Positions 45,982 to 58,923 of a DNA stretch of 64,000 nt are shown here, piece after piece; positions within the stretch are counted from its first letter, which is position 1, and every line of letters starts with the position of its first letter. The notes beneath the pieces were generated by a model. The model did no database searches. It worked only from the letters and a program-made list of their open reading frames with translations, and was not told where the DNA came from. The DNA comes from Nilaparvata lugens (Eukaryota; Arthropoda; Insecta; Hemiptera; Delphacidae), in assembly GCF_014356525.2 (NCBI RefSeq), contig NC_052506.1, forward strand, positions 34,749,564 through 34,813,563, given 5' to 3'. The translations under genes were made by a program, and so were the position numbers.

Positions 45982-48900
45982 CGTTGATCATCCGCCTTTT
46001 CATGTGCTAAAACGATAAAGTATGTGTTTCATAACAGGTGTACATCCATGAATATTGCTGGCGTTCATTCATTAATAAGTATTGACAAATATATTATGTT
46101 ATCCTTTAAATGTAACGCCACTAAATTGACTATTTGTCAATAATTTATCTTTATAAATCGATTATAAAAACTCGAAATTTGAAAAATCGAATGCATTTTC
46201 GAAGATGTTATTATTTTTTGTTTTTTGTATGTTTCTGGTTATATTTTGATTGAGAATATTTATAGTTTTATTTAAGTTTAGATAATCTATTAGTGAATTG
46301 ACTGCAAAGTTGATAAATATATTTATTGGTAGACGTTTTGTTATGAAATTATATCATAAATGAATATCCCTTTTGAAATTTTCTAGTAATGGAAATTGAA
46401 CTATTGTATTAATCGTAATAGTCATTAGCTTCAAAGTGAAGCTTATAAGCGTTGAGCATTATTTAGTGATCTAGTTCAAGTTTAGTTTTGGGTGATGGAT
46501 GTTAAAATATTCAATGATATCATTCCCTAATCATTTATATAATGAGCAGTTTCATGCCTGTACGTACAAGCTCTGCCACAGTTTACCCGACTATATCATT
46601 TTGAAACCCCAATGCGAGTGATTAAAATATATCATCGAACGTATTTATAGTTTTGTTGAGATACTTAATCGAGTATTACTTTAGACCATTGAATGATATC
46701 ATCAGTTGCTTGTACAGGATTCTTCTGCAAGAAATACCTCAGATTATGTTACTTTCCTTTTTATAGGATCAGTTGTTACTATTATTAAGTTCTTATAGAT
46801 AATTACATATTTATATAGTTTTATTATTGTTGTATTGTCAGCCCTTTTATTTGGTTTCCCTAGATGTTGAAAATTAAGAACGAATGTTTCTACTCGGTTT
46901 GGTTGAATTGCATGTTTGACTATTGTACAGAAACCACATTATTATATTAGCTTTAAGTCGTAAGCATAATTTATTTATTTTTTCCGTGCCTCATCTGATT
47001 TTTCTAGTTTTGATACTGCTATCAGGAAGTGAGTACTTGTTCGCAAAGTACAGAAATGCTTCACTTTCAAACATACTGATTCATTTAGCTTGAATTACTC
47101 AAAATAGTTTTTTTTGTAATTGTTCAAAATTTTCATATTCATTTTATCAATGTCTACAGATAGATTTGATAAAATCTTTTATAACCACTACTTCTAGCTG
47201 TTATCAGGCTTATTGACTCATCCAGAACATGAAATCTATACTCGAAATAAAAAAAACGATACATTGATACATAAAAACACATGAAATGATTGGAATTAAA
47301 AAAAAAACGGTTTATAGCCCTTACTATTCCATTCCCAAGTTTTGATTGAAAATTAGCCCAAAAGAGGTTAGTGTTAAGAATCATGCTTTTTAAATTAAAT
47401 ATTCTACTAAAACGATTTTAGTTGATGGTGTTGTTTTACAATTTGACAAAGTTTTTTGATTTTTTAAACTAGTTGGTTGGAATCTAGTCAGATCCTAATG
47501 AATAAAAACAATTCGCCCCCAGAATTTGTGTGTAGTAATCCTCATAGATGTTTGATTTGTGTGAGATGTATGTTCACATATTATATGTGAGGAAATGAAG
47601 CTGTGACAAGCTGAGCACTAGAAGATGGTCCCAAACACATTAAGCTGCGTACAGACTCGAGCACCACGAGCACGCGCATTTCACTTTTTATCAACTAATT
47701 ATATCTGTATTCATACAGAAACTGTAAGGTACAGATATAATTAGCGTAGCATCAGCTGATGAAAAGTGAAGTGCCCGTGTTCGTGGCACTCAAGTCTGTA
47801 CGCATCTTTTGATGTTACATCATTGTTGTGCAAAATTGAATGTTGCTCTGGCCATTTGCATTCGGTAGTCGTTCAACTTGCTTGCATAAGTGTGCTGATA
47901 ACCCCCGTTAGTCAGCACTTTTGAATTGATTCAGATGAAGATACACCAATTAATTGTACTTCTACTGCTAAAGCGGTTGTTTCCACAACTTAGAAGAACG
48001 ATCGAGAAAAATCTAGTACCATAACAGAAGATGGTCGCAAGAAAATCGTTGCAGAGACCACCAGAGGCAGTGTTGCTCTTACTTATCCACAGTCACTTCC
48101 TAAGTGACCATGACTACATCCAGAGTAGTCCATAGAAATAGACTAGATTCAGAAGTGAGCAATCTTCCACTGAGTCTATGCCACCCATCTGTGAACCCAC
48201 AGTCAATAGGACTAACAAGGAAGCTCTTAACAAAACGTTCAGTTGCAGAGAGGTAGCTTCTGCAGCATCAGTTACAGCATTTTTGTTCTTGTTAATATCC
48301 TCATTTTTGCTCATTTTTCCCATGGGTTAACAACTGAATGACATGAACCCACTGGGTAATAACACACATCTAAATCAGAACTATCGCTAGGGAGAACCAG
48401 TGAAGGTAGTTTCGATCATTTCAATAGTCTGGATAAAAATGCTTAAAAACCCTTGAATTATTTATTACTTTTCCAAAACGTTTTCTACAAGAAATGCAGC
48501 AAAGTCTATTTGTGTGTGTTATGTAGCATATACGAACATGATTATTTCAATATCTGCTTGAAAGTGACTATTTTAATGATTTTAAATGAGTTTCCAAGAT
48601 AAGAAACTTATGTGAGACCATTTTAAGGTCGTACCTTATAAAATTAATATAGATTATATATGTATTCAATGTGATTTTATAAAACTAGATTCATCACATA
48701 TTTCAATGCTTTCTGTAATTTTCCTAATAACTTGAATTTTTCCTTATTTTGGCACTAGAAAAAGTTTTTTCTAATGTTCTGACATGTCATGTTTTTGTTA
48801 TTTGTTGTAAATACAGTGTATAATAATATATTAGTTTCGTTGTAGTTCATCTGTGTGTCGATTATATTTTATCTCTTCCAAAGTGTGTCTATCAATTCAA

Positions 48901-49089
48901 CCCTCTTTTGTTCATATTAGCAATACTGTATTGATAATTAAAATTAAATTTGGTACAGTATTTTTAAAAATAAAAATGAAATTAAAATAGTACACTTTTT
49001 AAAACACCTTCTACTTCTTTTGAAGTTGCCCTTGTCATTTACAGTATTTTTAATATTATTATGTACATAGTTATACGCTATAGATTATT
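45982..49089. other. SelT 3' region and intergenic DNA
   Basis: Follows the SelT-like stop; the 3' UTR must start here but its poly(A) site is not clear. Apart from the MITE at 47643-47808 no element or gene is supported. Confidence 0.5.
47643..47808. mobile_element. MITE with AGCTGCGTACAGACT ends
   Basis: Inverted ends AGCTGCGTACAGACTCGAGC and AAGTCTGTACGCATCT enclose arms with GTGGTGCTC / GTGGCACTC and a central hairpin (ATATCTGTA ... TACAGATAT). TTA precedes it. The first bases resemble family 1 (17417), but the rest differs. Confidence 0.65.
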
Positions 49090-49918
49090 ATAGTTCCACG
49101 TTATAATGTGTTATAGTTATAATGGCAGTGGGGAAAGATAGTAGATCAGAGTTTCCGATTTTCTGCCTTGCCACTGCCTTATAAAAGATGTCTTATAAAA
49201 TTTAAAAGGAATAAATCATAGATGATGAAGATGAATGTAATACGGGATTAGGTTTTCTTATGTTGTTTTGTCCTATTCCCTCATCACATTCATTTTTGCA
49301 ATTGCGAATGGATAGAGAATGGAGGAATAGATTCTCCTTCTCCTCTTTCTTCTTTTCCTTTTTCTACTTCTCCTTCTCATTCTTCTTCTTCTTTTCCCTT
49401 TTCTCCTTCTTCTCAGCTGATAATATTGTCACGTTTTACACGTGATCAGCTGATTGAAATATATTGTATTTGCTGGGCCATACAGCTGGAATAATCGCAT
49501 CTCTCTTTTATTAGTGGTACATAACAGATGATGAAAATTGCAGTCTTGTATTAGCTGTTCCTGGAAGGATAGATTTCTCCTTTTTATGTCCTTCAGCGAC
49601 TTTCCCAGGAATGAGACCCTGTGCAATCGGAATTTTATATCAAGAACCTCCTATATTGCAAATTTCATCAAAACCGTTAGAGCCGTTTTCGAGATCCGTT
49701 GAACATATATAAATTGCTCACTTAATAATAGGATTCATTAAATATTATGTTAATTATAATCCTACATTGTTAGAAAAAGATCTGGCAACGTTGAGGAGCT
49801 AGAAAAGGATAGCGTTATCTGCTTTATTAGAATGATAGACAAGACAAGGATAGCTACACAATAATTAATCAACGACTGCCATTATAACGTGGATTTCACT
49901 ATAGGAATGAGATTTGAG
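49085..49918. mobile_element. CCACGTTATAAT repeat, composite copy
   Basis: Left end CCACGTTATAATG...ATAATGGCAGT and right end CTGCCATTATAACGTGGA are inverted, as in the full copy at 57471-57678. In between lies other sequence, including a relative of the 43125-43550 repeat at about 49440-49735, so this copy seems to have been enlarged by insertion. Confidence 0.5.
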
Positions 49919-50033
49919 ATAAATATTATAATAACAAGATAAACCAATGATTGAAGCAGCAGAGTCCCGTCTAGTTTGTTATTTCTATAAATAATACAGT
50001 ATGTGTAATGAAGCAGGTTACTTTAGTCCTGTC

Positions 50034-50230
50034 TAAGCCACTACCTCCATAAACAAAGCCGTAGTGCATTCGTGTGACGTCAGCACATGTATACTACACC
50101 AATAAAAATTTGTTGATTTCAGCTGATCTATATCAGCTAGTGTTTTCATTGGTGTAGGAGCCCTACCTGTGCTGACGTCACACGAATGCACTACGGCTTT
50201 GTTTACGGAGGTAGTGTAGTGTAGTGGCTA
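50034..50230. mobile_element. MITE carrying a CRE site in each arm
   Basis: Arms read CACTACCTCC-TAAACAAAGCC-GTAGTGCATTCGTGTGACG and their inverse, nearly perfect over about 55 bp. Each arm contains the palindrome TGACGTCA. The spacer has CAGCTGATC. Ends near TAAGCCACTAC / GTAGTGGCTA. Confidence 0.75.
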
Positions 50231-50479
50231 AGCTAAGCTCCAAGGAGGATCCTCCTTGCTAAGCTCGGTATCAGGCCTGCCAACGATCCTTTGAAGGTGT
50301 CATCGAAATTCCAAGTCATTCTGATGCTGAGTTTTAAAAATGACTTTGGTTTAGTTCTAAAGACTCACCGTTGGCAGCTCTGCTCAAGGATGTGCTCTCT
50401 TTTTCAAATTTATTTTTTATTAATGAATTGAAAGTAAAAAAGGGTACTTTGATTTTTAATTTTTATGCCATAAGTTTTA

Positions 50480-51203
50480 GACTTGACACTGGGGAGCAAC
50501 ACCAAGAGAAATGCACTGTTTTAACGGCGCATGCGCTTTATATTCAATCGTACTTCATAGCCGCTCTTTCATGAGCTGTCTCATGGTCTCATAGATAGAG
50601 CGCGAATTCGAGCGAGACTACTACACCTCAGTACTTAACATTCATTCATTCTGCATTCATAAACTGATGCACTAATGTGTGTATAGGGCATTCCTATTGC
50701 TTTCTCTCTTAAATAAATAAGTCTTTCATAATTTGAAAATTGAAAATACTAATAATTATTGTACCTGATAAAACTGAAAATTCAGTTGAAAAATAACGAA
50801 AATAACAACTAATTATTCTGAATAAATAAATTGGAGATAAAAGAAAGGTTTATGATGTTAAATATTGTCTACAACTAAAATAGTTGTTGATTAATTTTCA
50901 TGATTATAAATATTGACAACTAAAATTGATGTTGATTTAATAGTTGAGTTATCTGTAACATTGACAGTAATTTTTTTGGAATTCGAATGCCATCAGGAAG
51001 AGCACTAAGGCCCGGTTGCACTAAGTGGTTGAAATTTAATTGTACACTTCTTAACCTTCCATTGGCAAAAAAAAATTGTGTCGCCCAAACGGTGTCGCTG
51101 TCAGTGGCTTTTTATGGAACTATGATTGAATACATAGCACATGCGCCGTTAAAAGGTGAATTTCTCTTGTGTTGTGTCACTCCCCAGTGTCAAGTGTCAA
51201 GTC
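50480..51203. repeat. Inverted pair of the ACGGCGCATGCGC repeat
   Basis: GACTTGACACTGGGGAG...ACGGCGCATGCGCTTTATAT at 50480-50560 recurs inverted at about 51110-51203. A third, single copy is at 29140-29240. The family is unknown. A separate GGCCCGGTTGCACTAAG word at 51009 belongs to the MITE type at 61365 and 63887. Confidence 0.55.
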
Positions 51204-51679
51204 TCCCTCCTATTAGTATTCAATTAATCTCAATGGGATGATATTGTCAGCCCATATGTTACAGCGAAATGCAAATCAGATGGCTTACAATCAATAAGAT
51301 TTAGTGAGAGATAATACACATTATTGCAGATGACTAACCATGCTACTTTTTAATGGCTAATATTTCATAAAAAATACTCCTAGACCAATTATTATTAGAT
51401 CCTATAGTGAGAAGAAAAACGTAAATACGAATAACTAAATTCTACACATAAGAAGGTAATACCATTACAGGTAAACTTTTCCAAACATATTCAAACAACT
51501 TTAATTAAACTTTGTACTGAATGATTCACAAAATGTTATAATTCCAATATGGTTAATAATTAATTAAAATGTTGTTAATAATCAAATCTTACAGGCCAGT
51601 TAAAACGTGACGTGCCCAATACATACCGGTATATAGTTTGATTCACTTTATACTGTCAGCATTCTTCATAAATAACATA

Positions 51680-53024
51680 CTTACTTACTTACTCCTCAGC
51701 GCTACAGGTCGTTACAACCCTTGGCCTCCCAGACATAGCCCCTCCATCTCTCCCGATCCTGTGCCTGCCTTCTCCAGTTACGAACTCCAAGCGTCCTTAA
51801 ATCATTCTCCACATCATCCGTCCATCTACTCCTAGGCCTACCTCTTATTCTTCTACTGTATAGCCTTTCCCTCCATATACATTTTGCAACTCTTTCATCA
51901 TTCATCCTTACCATATGTCCTATCCATCTAATCCTGCCAGCCTTGATAAATCTGACGATATCCTCACTGCCCAAGAAACGCTCAATTTCACAATTTTTTC
52001 TCCGTCTCCAGTGTCCATTTTCACACACAGGGCCAAGGATCCTTCTTATCACCTTTCTTTCAAAAATTCGTAGCCTTTCCATGTCACCAGCATTAAGTAC
52101 CCAAGTCTCAGAGCCATAGCATACTACAGGCCTGACTAATGCCTTATACAACTTCACCTTTGTAGCTCTTGATAGTAGTCGAGACTTGAATAACTTTATA
52201 CTTGCATAGAATGACCTGTTACCTGCCATTATTCTATTTTGTATCTCAGCTGTGATCTTACCACTACTTGTCACAAGCGTTCCCAGGTATACAAAGTCAT
52301 CCACCTGCTGAAATGTGTAGGGTCCAATTTTCATATTTCTAGTAGCTCCTCTAACTACGGCTGGTGACACTCTTAAATACTTTGTCTTGGCCTCATTGAT
52401 TTTCAAACCCATTGGCACACTATTGTTCACCAGTAGAGTGAAAGCTTCTCTCAAGGCCGGCACAGTTCTTGCTATTATGACCAAGTCATCTGCGTATCCA
52501 CAGACCTGCCACAATCTATTCACAACAGTACTTTCATGTGCAATGTCCTTTACTGCCTCGTGCAGAGCTAAATTGAACAACAATGCCGAGAGAGCGTCTC
52601 CCTGCCTTACTCCATACTTCACAGGAAAACGCCTTCCAACAGACTTGCCTATCCTTACCCTAGAGTATGTCTCGTTCAGGGTAGCCGACACCAGCTTAAT
52701 TAGTTTTGATGGCAAACCGTTATTGTTCATGGCTTCAAGTAACTTCGTTCTGCAAAGACTATCAAATGCTCTTTTATAATCCACAAAAAGCAAGTGTAGA
52801 ACTATGTCATGCTCTATGCACTTCTCCATTGCCTGCCTCAATGTAAAATCTGGTCAACTGTGCTTCTGCCTTTCCTGAAACCCCCCTGGTAATCGCCCAA
52901 TATCGCCTCAGCATATGGGATGAGCCTTTGCAGAAGTATATTTGTGAACAACTTGTATACAATGCTAAGCAGAGAAATGCCTCGATAATTATCACAAATC
53001 ATTTTATCTCCCTTTTTTAAATAT
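51680..53024 (-). mobile_element. 5'-truncated LINE with GTAA-repeat tail
   Basis: RT-coding LINE copy ending, on the minus strand, in GTAAGTAAGTAAGT (51680-51693). It is bordered by the 13-bp duplication and is about 1.35 kb. The target was an older repeat (TTGATTCACT...CTGTCAGCATTC, related to the MITE at 23321). Confidence 0.85.
51702..53020 (-). pseudogene. LINE reverse transcriptase (RTE-like), 5'-truncated
   Basis: The main frame 51702-52841 (379 codons) shows FVDYKRAFDSL, YGVRQGDALSALLFNLAL and the catalytic GYADDLVIIA, then the thumb and a C-terminus with RIRWIGHMVRM and RGRPRSRWTDDVENDL. The first RT blocks (DNYRGISLLSIVYKLF type) lie in another frame at 52850-53015, so one frame change is present near 52845. 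Endonuclease is lost. The clean long frame suggests a fairly young insertion. Confidence 0.88.
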
Positions 53025-53367
53025 CATAAATAACATAATTGGTTTTTATTTAAGCAGTATAACATCAATGTTTTTTATTCAACTAAATGCTGAAAGTTTT
53101 CTTTGAGTTCACCAGTGCTATTGATATTAACATATTGATAACTTACTGTAGTATCAAATTTCAGTATTGATACTATTCACAATAAAACTGGAATATATGA
53201 ATAATAACTTCCGGTAGCTAAACTAGTTGACTATGTACCAAACTAAAACTGAAAGATTTACACTAGAACTCAATAGTTACTACCGTATCAATAAAAGTGA
53301 AAACTAGTGAATAACAGTAAAGTACAAGTTTAATGTAAATTACGCTGTATTTATGACTGCTTTTTTT

Positions 53368-55790
53368 TGACCGAGCGAAGTGAGGTCTAAGATTCGAGTC
53401 GACGGTTTGGCATTTCTCTTAATGTTTAAATGTTTATATGTTGCGCATCTACGGCGAAACGCGGTAATAGATTTTCATGAAATTTGACAGGTATGTTCCT
53501 TTTTAAATTGCGCGTCGACGTTGTAACGAATCAAATTCTGATGGATAAATAAAAATCCCTACTTGAAAGAAATTTATAGGTCTAAGTGGAATAATAGGCT
53601 AATATCGCCAAATGCGATATTGTTTTTGAAGATTAGATAGTATCAGGTATCATGGCTAAATTTATAACGGCCGAATAGAAATGGAAATAATTTGCTACTC
53701 ATATATTATATAAAGTATTGGAAATTTGAGGTTAGGCGTAAAATATCTATTGATCGGCGACATAATGATCGATTGAGTCGCATAACGTAAAATCTAGCCA
53801 GACACCTTGGCAGAAATTTATTGTAACTAAATGGTATGCAACTAGAGGAACCAAAAATGCACATGGCTAAATGTTATAAAGTGAGAAACAACCTATAATC
53901 ATTAGAAAATTATATTGCATGTAAAAAATGTACTAAAAAATCCAAGATAAAAATAATTTAATGTATTAAGGAAGTAGGAGGTTCGTAAATGCATGTATAC
54001 TGTAACAATTTGCATGAACCAATCAAATGGTAGCAATTGATGGGCGGTAATAGTGAGCAGATTCAAATATATTTGTATATATTTCTATAAATGATAAGAG
54101 TTTATAAATTGTTGTTGTTTAGTTTATGTTTTGGATATGGCCCGAAGACAGATATAATGTTAGATGGGTGACATAAGTAATAATTTAATAGATTGGCACG
54201 AACTATTTGAGCCTTGAATGGCGTAGTAACGAATTATTTAAATGTTATGCAAATTTGCAAGTTGGAAATGAAAATTGTGAAAAAGAAAGTAGAACTTCCC
54301 CACTTGCCTGCCAACCACTACCATGGAATGTCACCAAAATTTGTAGAGCACAATATCTTTTACCGTACTGTACCTTTTTAATGACTTGAAGTTAAATCAA
54401 ATTATTAATTTTCCATAAGACTTTGTGATGCTATAGTAAAGCAAAAGTCATTTAAATATTTTTTAATCCCTTGGAAGAGACGACTTCGGCCACCAAATAT
54501 CCAGGACTACCAGGAATTCGGATCGCCATCAGCAACTTATAAAAAATCCAGCACGTGAGTGACAAATAGTTGAAAATAGAATAGGGCGCCCTCAGTGCTT
54601 CGAATGAAATAAGAAATAAAAGCTAGCTTGTCGGAAAGGTTTTAAAAATTAAGAAATTAATAAAAATACTTGCACAAGTCTTAAAAATGGCATAAGAAAT
54701 ATTTTATTGAATAGGAACGAGTCAATTTATATATCAAAGGATACACCAATTGAAAGAATATTAAGTTCTAAGCTAATAATACAAATGTTCACATGATCAT
54801 TGATTTTATAATGTAATTTGTAATGATATAATGTAGCTCTGGTTCATTGGATAAATTGATTTATCTATTTCCATCAGGTGCCGAATCTTGCACCCTGAGA
54901 TATATATATATTTATTGGAAACTGTAGAAATTAATATATATTTAATTGTTGATTTGTCAATTTATCATGCTCTGATTTGGGAAGTTAATATATAAAGTAG
55001 GATTGTCCAAATCGACAAGCAACAGCAAGTTGATGTCAAAGCTACATGCAGATAAATGCATATGATCAATGAAGTGAAAGCACATGGTAAAGTTTCGTGC
55101 TATAGAACTAGAAAATAGTACTGATCTGTGATATTTTATTTGATTTCGTTTCTTGTTTCATTGTATATTTGTTGCTCTATATATTTTTCCTTTGATCTAA
55201 CTTTGAGATTATTTGTTTAATATATGTATCAAATTTTTCATGGTGTACCATTCATTTTATTCCCCAATACCATAGGATATAAATTATATTTATATATATT
55301 TTTATAAATTATCAATATTAAAATTATTGCAAAAGCTCCTGTCTGAGCCTATTAAGATTTTAGTGAGATTATACCCTAGAAAACCCACGACCAGATTTTA
55401 TAGTTATTAAGCTAACTCTCATGCTCTACCGATTGACGCCAAGCAGGAGGCTAAGCGTTATTCCATCGAAAATAACGTGACAACGTATATACAAGGTTTT
55501 TGGAAATTTTGCATTTCAAGGATAATATAAAAGGAAAAAGGAGCCTTCATATGCCAATATTAGAGTAAAAATCAGACTATAGAATTATTCATCATAAATC
55601 AGCTGTCGAGTTGATTATAAATCGCATGCCATGACGCATGCAATTCAATATTTCAATGTAACTTGATGAAAAATCCGCAGCTGTGCATGCCTCATTGAAT
55701 GCAATTTTTATGCACTATCAAAATTAATAGAATGCAAAGAACTTATAACAGCTTGTCTAGGCGCCTAGATGTTTTTTGGTTTATTGCAAT
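53368..55790. repeat. TAGGCGCC / CTCACTTCGCTCGG repeat, split by about 1.97 kb
   Basis: The repeat at 20311-20790 reappears inverted as two halves: 53368-53520 and about 55491-55790. The DNA between them (53521-55490) starts TTGTAACGAATC and ends CGTGACA with ACG on both sides, so the middle looks like an insertion with short inverted ends and a 3-4 bp duplication. The inserted DNA has no recognised protein. Confidence 0.6.
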
Positions 55791-55799
55791 GCATTGGTT

Positions 55800-56430
55800 T
55801 ATCAAGATTGTTTTATGGGTTAATCTGAAATTATAATAGTATAACCAGAGAAAACTTCTATAATCTTGTATTCTGTGGTATAACGTTGTCTACTAACGCT
55901 TGACTTGACGACTCCTCGGACAAAGGACCGTTGAGAGGACTGAAGAACAGGCTTTTACAGCTTATCAACTTTTTCATGTCACGTTTTTAGATTCTTGAAA
56001 AACTTTTAACTTCATTTTATTCATACAAGTTGAATGAACTTAAAATATTTAACATCATTAGAATCGGTGATTCATTCGCTATAAGTAAAGAGAATTTCAA
56101 AGTTCTAGGTTAATCTTGAGGGGATTAAACAAGATGTATTATTTGTAGATACAGTAAATAAATTGTATGCTCAGTGTGATTACGTTTTTACTACACGTGA
56201 CGTCACGCTGGCGTTCCCCTCACCACTTTGAATCTTACACCTGTGAGTGATCAACCTTCTGTCTACTAACGTTGACATGAAGCGTCAGACGTTTTTGTAC
56301 TGTCGGTGGACCAGTCATCAGGGCAGAAAGCTCTTTGATTGGCTGATTATAAGATAATTGAGATGGTGTTTGGTGATCAGCTGATAATCAGTGAATCAGA
56401 GAGCTTCCTTCCCTGTTAACTTGATCGCCG
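55800..56430. other. Intergenic DNA, unassigned
   Basis: No gene or element could be supported. It contains a slightly GC-richer patch with CACGTGACGTCACGC at about 56195. Confidence 0.5.
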
Positions 56431-56436
56431 CCAGTA

Positions 56437-57207
56437 CAAAAAATCTGGTGTGGCGCACTCACACAACTTACCTTGCCGTTATGAAAATTGATCACCTGAC
56501 GCTAGTGTTCACGCGCATCTCAAGTCTACTATTGAGCCAAGATCTAAGCCAGCTGGTAGCAGCAACAGGACAATAACGCTGGAGACACACGAGGTCTCTC
56601 TTTATAGTGAATGATTTAATAGAATCATAGAGAAACAATATTTATTTTCAATTTTAGGTGAAAATGTTACAGAACATTAATTGTAGAGATTTTCATGCTC
56701 AATCTTTTCCATTTGAATTATTTTGTTTAAATTGTATCTGAAGCCTGATAATTGGGAATCTAAAATCATACTTTGCATAGATGGGGCGGAGCTCCTGAAA
56801 TTTCTACAGATATGGGACTTGTGGCAGTTGATAGAGCTTATCAATGACTATTCTAGGTATGATTTTGATCGAAATCGTTGGAGCCGTTTTCGAGAAAATC
56901 ACGAAAAACCCTGTTTTTGACAACATTTTCGCTATTTTAGCCGCCATCTTGAATTGCATTTGATCGAAATTGTTCGTGTCACATCCTTATAGTGTAAGGA
57001 TCCTTATAGTCATTCCGTTAATTGGGAGATGAGATATCGTGTACACACACACACACACACACATACATACATACAGATCAATACCCAAAAACCACTTTTT
57101 TGGACTCAGGGGACCTTGAAACGTATAGAAATTTGGAAATTGGGATACCTTAATTTTTTCGGAAAGCAATACTTTCCTTACCTATGGTAATAGGGCAGGG
57201 AAAGTAA
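56437..57207. repeat. Roughly 0.8-kb interspersed repeat, copy C
   Basis: Same order of blocks as copies at 19477 and 27487, with a short (CA)n/(CATA)n at 57043-57075 and the terminal hairpin. Confidence 0.85.
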
Positions 57208-57470
57208 AAAGCGCTTTAAAATGGCTTGTCCCAAACTGTATGTTTGAGAACCTTATCTTAAAGATCTACAGCTAATTGCGGACAATCTTAAAAAATGAGG
57301 TGTCAATCAATTTGTTATTAAATTTACTAATAAAAAGTAATTCTTGTCTTTTAGTAAAATCAACGATTTTTGTTATGAATACAGTTTTAAACGACGCCAT
57401 TTTATTCTATTTATTTGAAAAATTGTTAGCCTAATATTTTCTTTAGCTTTGTATAAATATGGTTAAGTCC

Positions 57471-57678
57471 ACGTTATAATTATTGTAGTAGATAAAAATA
57501 GAAAAACAGCGTTGCCGATTTTCTGCCTTGATAAATTATATTTCTACAATGTTGAAAACGGATTTGGCAACGTTGCGGAGCTATAGAAAGATAGCGCAAT
57601 CTGTTTTGTTGAATGATAGACAAGGATAGCAACACCAATGTTAATCAAATACTGCCATTATAACGTGGACCACACTAT
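57471..57678. mobile_element. CCACGTTATAAT MITE, full copy
   Basis: GTCCACGTTATAATTATTGT at the left and CTGCCATTATAACGTGGAC at the right are inverted; inner words GTTGCCGATTTTCTGCC and GGCAACGTTGCGGAGCTA are kept in other copies (49085-49918; half copy near 29740). Confidence 0.65.
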
Positions 57679-57951
57679 AGTTTTGTCATAGATTTTTGTG
57701 AAAAATTTTACTTCTGTATCTATGTTCAGTCATTATTTGGAAATAAATAGTAAGTGGGAAAAATTAAGTAAAAAAAAAAACAAAATTGGGTCAGAGTGAG
57801 TATACTTTTGTACATTTTAAAAATTATATTTAGGTACGGTATGTTTTTTACACAGGAACAATGCCCTAGAACATTAGTAATCTGTATTACTAGTATTATT
57901 ATTAGGCTAAGAATTTTTGAAATTGTACTTCTTAACCAATTTTTTCATGCA

Positions 57952-58923
57952 AAATTTCCTTATGCTAGATACAGACTGGCCCAAAAACCTCGTATTTCTG
58001 GCTATTTTCTATTTTACAGTTATTTCCGCCAAATCCTGTAATCGGACAGAAAAATTCGCTCACGCCTTTTTTTTAGATTATAAAATTCTGAATAAATTGA
58101 AATCATTCGGAGCTCTCCATCTCCAATGAGTACTGAGTTACAATTTTTCAAAAATGAGTAAAATTTAAATAAAATATCAATTTTTATGAATTCAGTTTTG
58201 AATCAACAATATGTTCCGACTTTCACAATTCAAATGTATAATTCAAAATCCCTCTAGGCGCAATTTTGTGCTCTACAACCTGAGACTGGGTAGAGCGCTC
58301 TATCTCATATATTATACAATTCGACCAAAAAATGGCCCAGCCACAACATTCGAAGTGAAAGTTTCACTTTAACGCCAAACTGTTCTTTACAACCACTATA
58401 TTGTTCAGTAAAAAGCTGTACTATTTGGATTTCCAGGTACACCTGCTAACAATGCTCCTTGCATTTTGAAAAACACCAACATTTTCTGCTTAAAACATCA
58501 TCAACAACTTCATTCTCCTTGTTCAAAATCTCAATGTGAGGACAATAAAGTTGGTGATGATGGTTGAAGATGAAAACCTGGTCTCTGGTTGTAGAGCACA
58601 AAATTACGCTCAGAGGGATTTTGAATTATACATTTCAGTTTAGATAATCGGAAAATATTGTTGATTAAAAATTGAAATCAATCAAATTTTATTTTTTCTT
58701 GAAACTTCACTCATTTTTGAAAATTTCAACTCAATACTCATTGGAGATAGTAAGCTCCGATTATTTTAATTTTTTCCGAAATTTATAATCTGAAAAAAAT
58801 GCGAGCAAATTTTTCTGTCCGATGACTGAATTTGGTAGAAATAGCTGAAAAATGGAAAATGAACCGAAAATAAAATGTGTTTGGGGCCACTCTGTATCTA
58901 ACACTAGGAAGTTGTTCTAGACT
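57952..58923. mobile_element. Roughly 1-kb fold-back element
   Basis: Left arm 57952-58289 and right arm about 58578-58923 are inverted copies with perhaps a fifth of positions changed. Shared words include AATCGGACAGAAAAATT and TTTTGTGCTCTACAACC. The spacer of about 290 bp has no open frame. An old fold-back transposon is likely. Confidence 0.7.

Larger units (their letters stand above)
51667..53037. other. Target-site duplications bordering the LINE
   Basis: CATAAATAACATA occurs exactly at 51667-51679 and at 53025-53037, directly outside the LINE. This 13-bp duplication marks both borders of the insertion. Confidence 0.85.
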
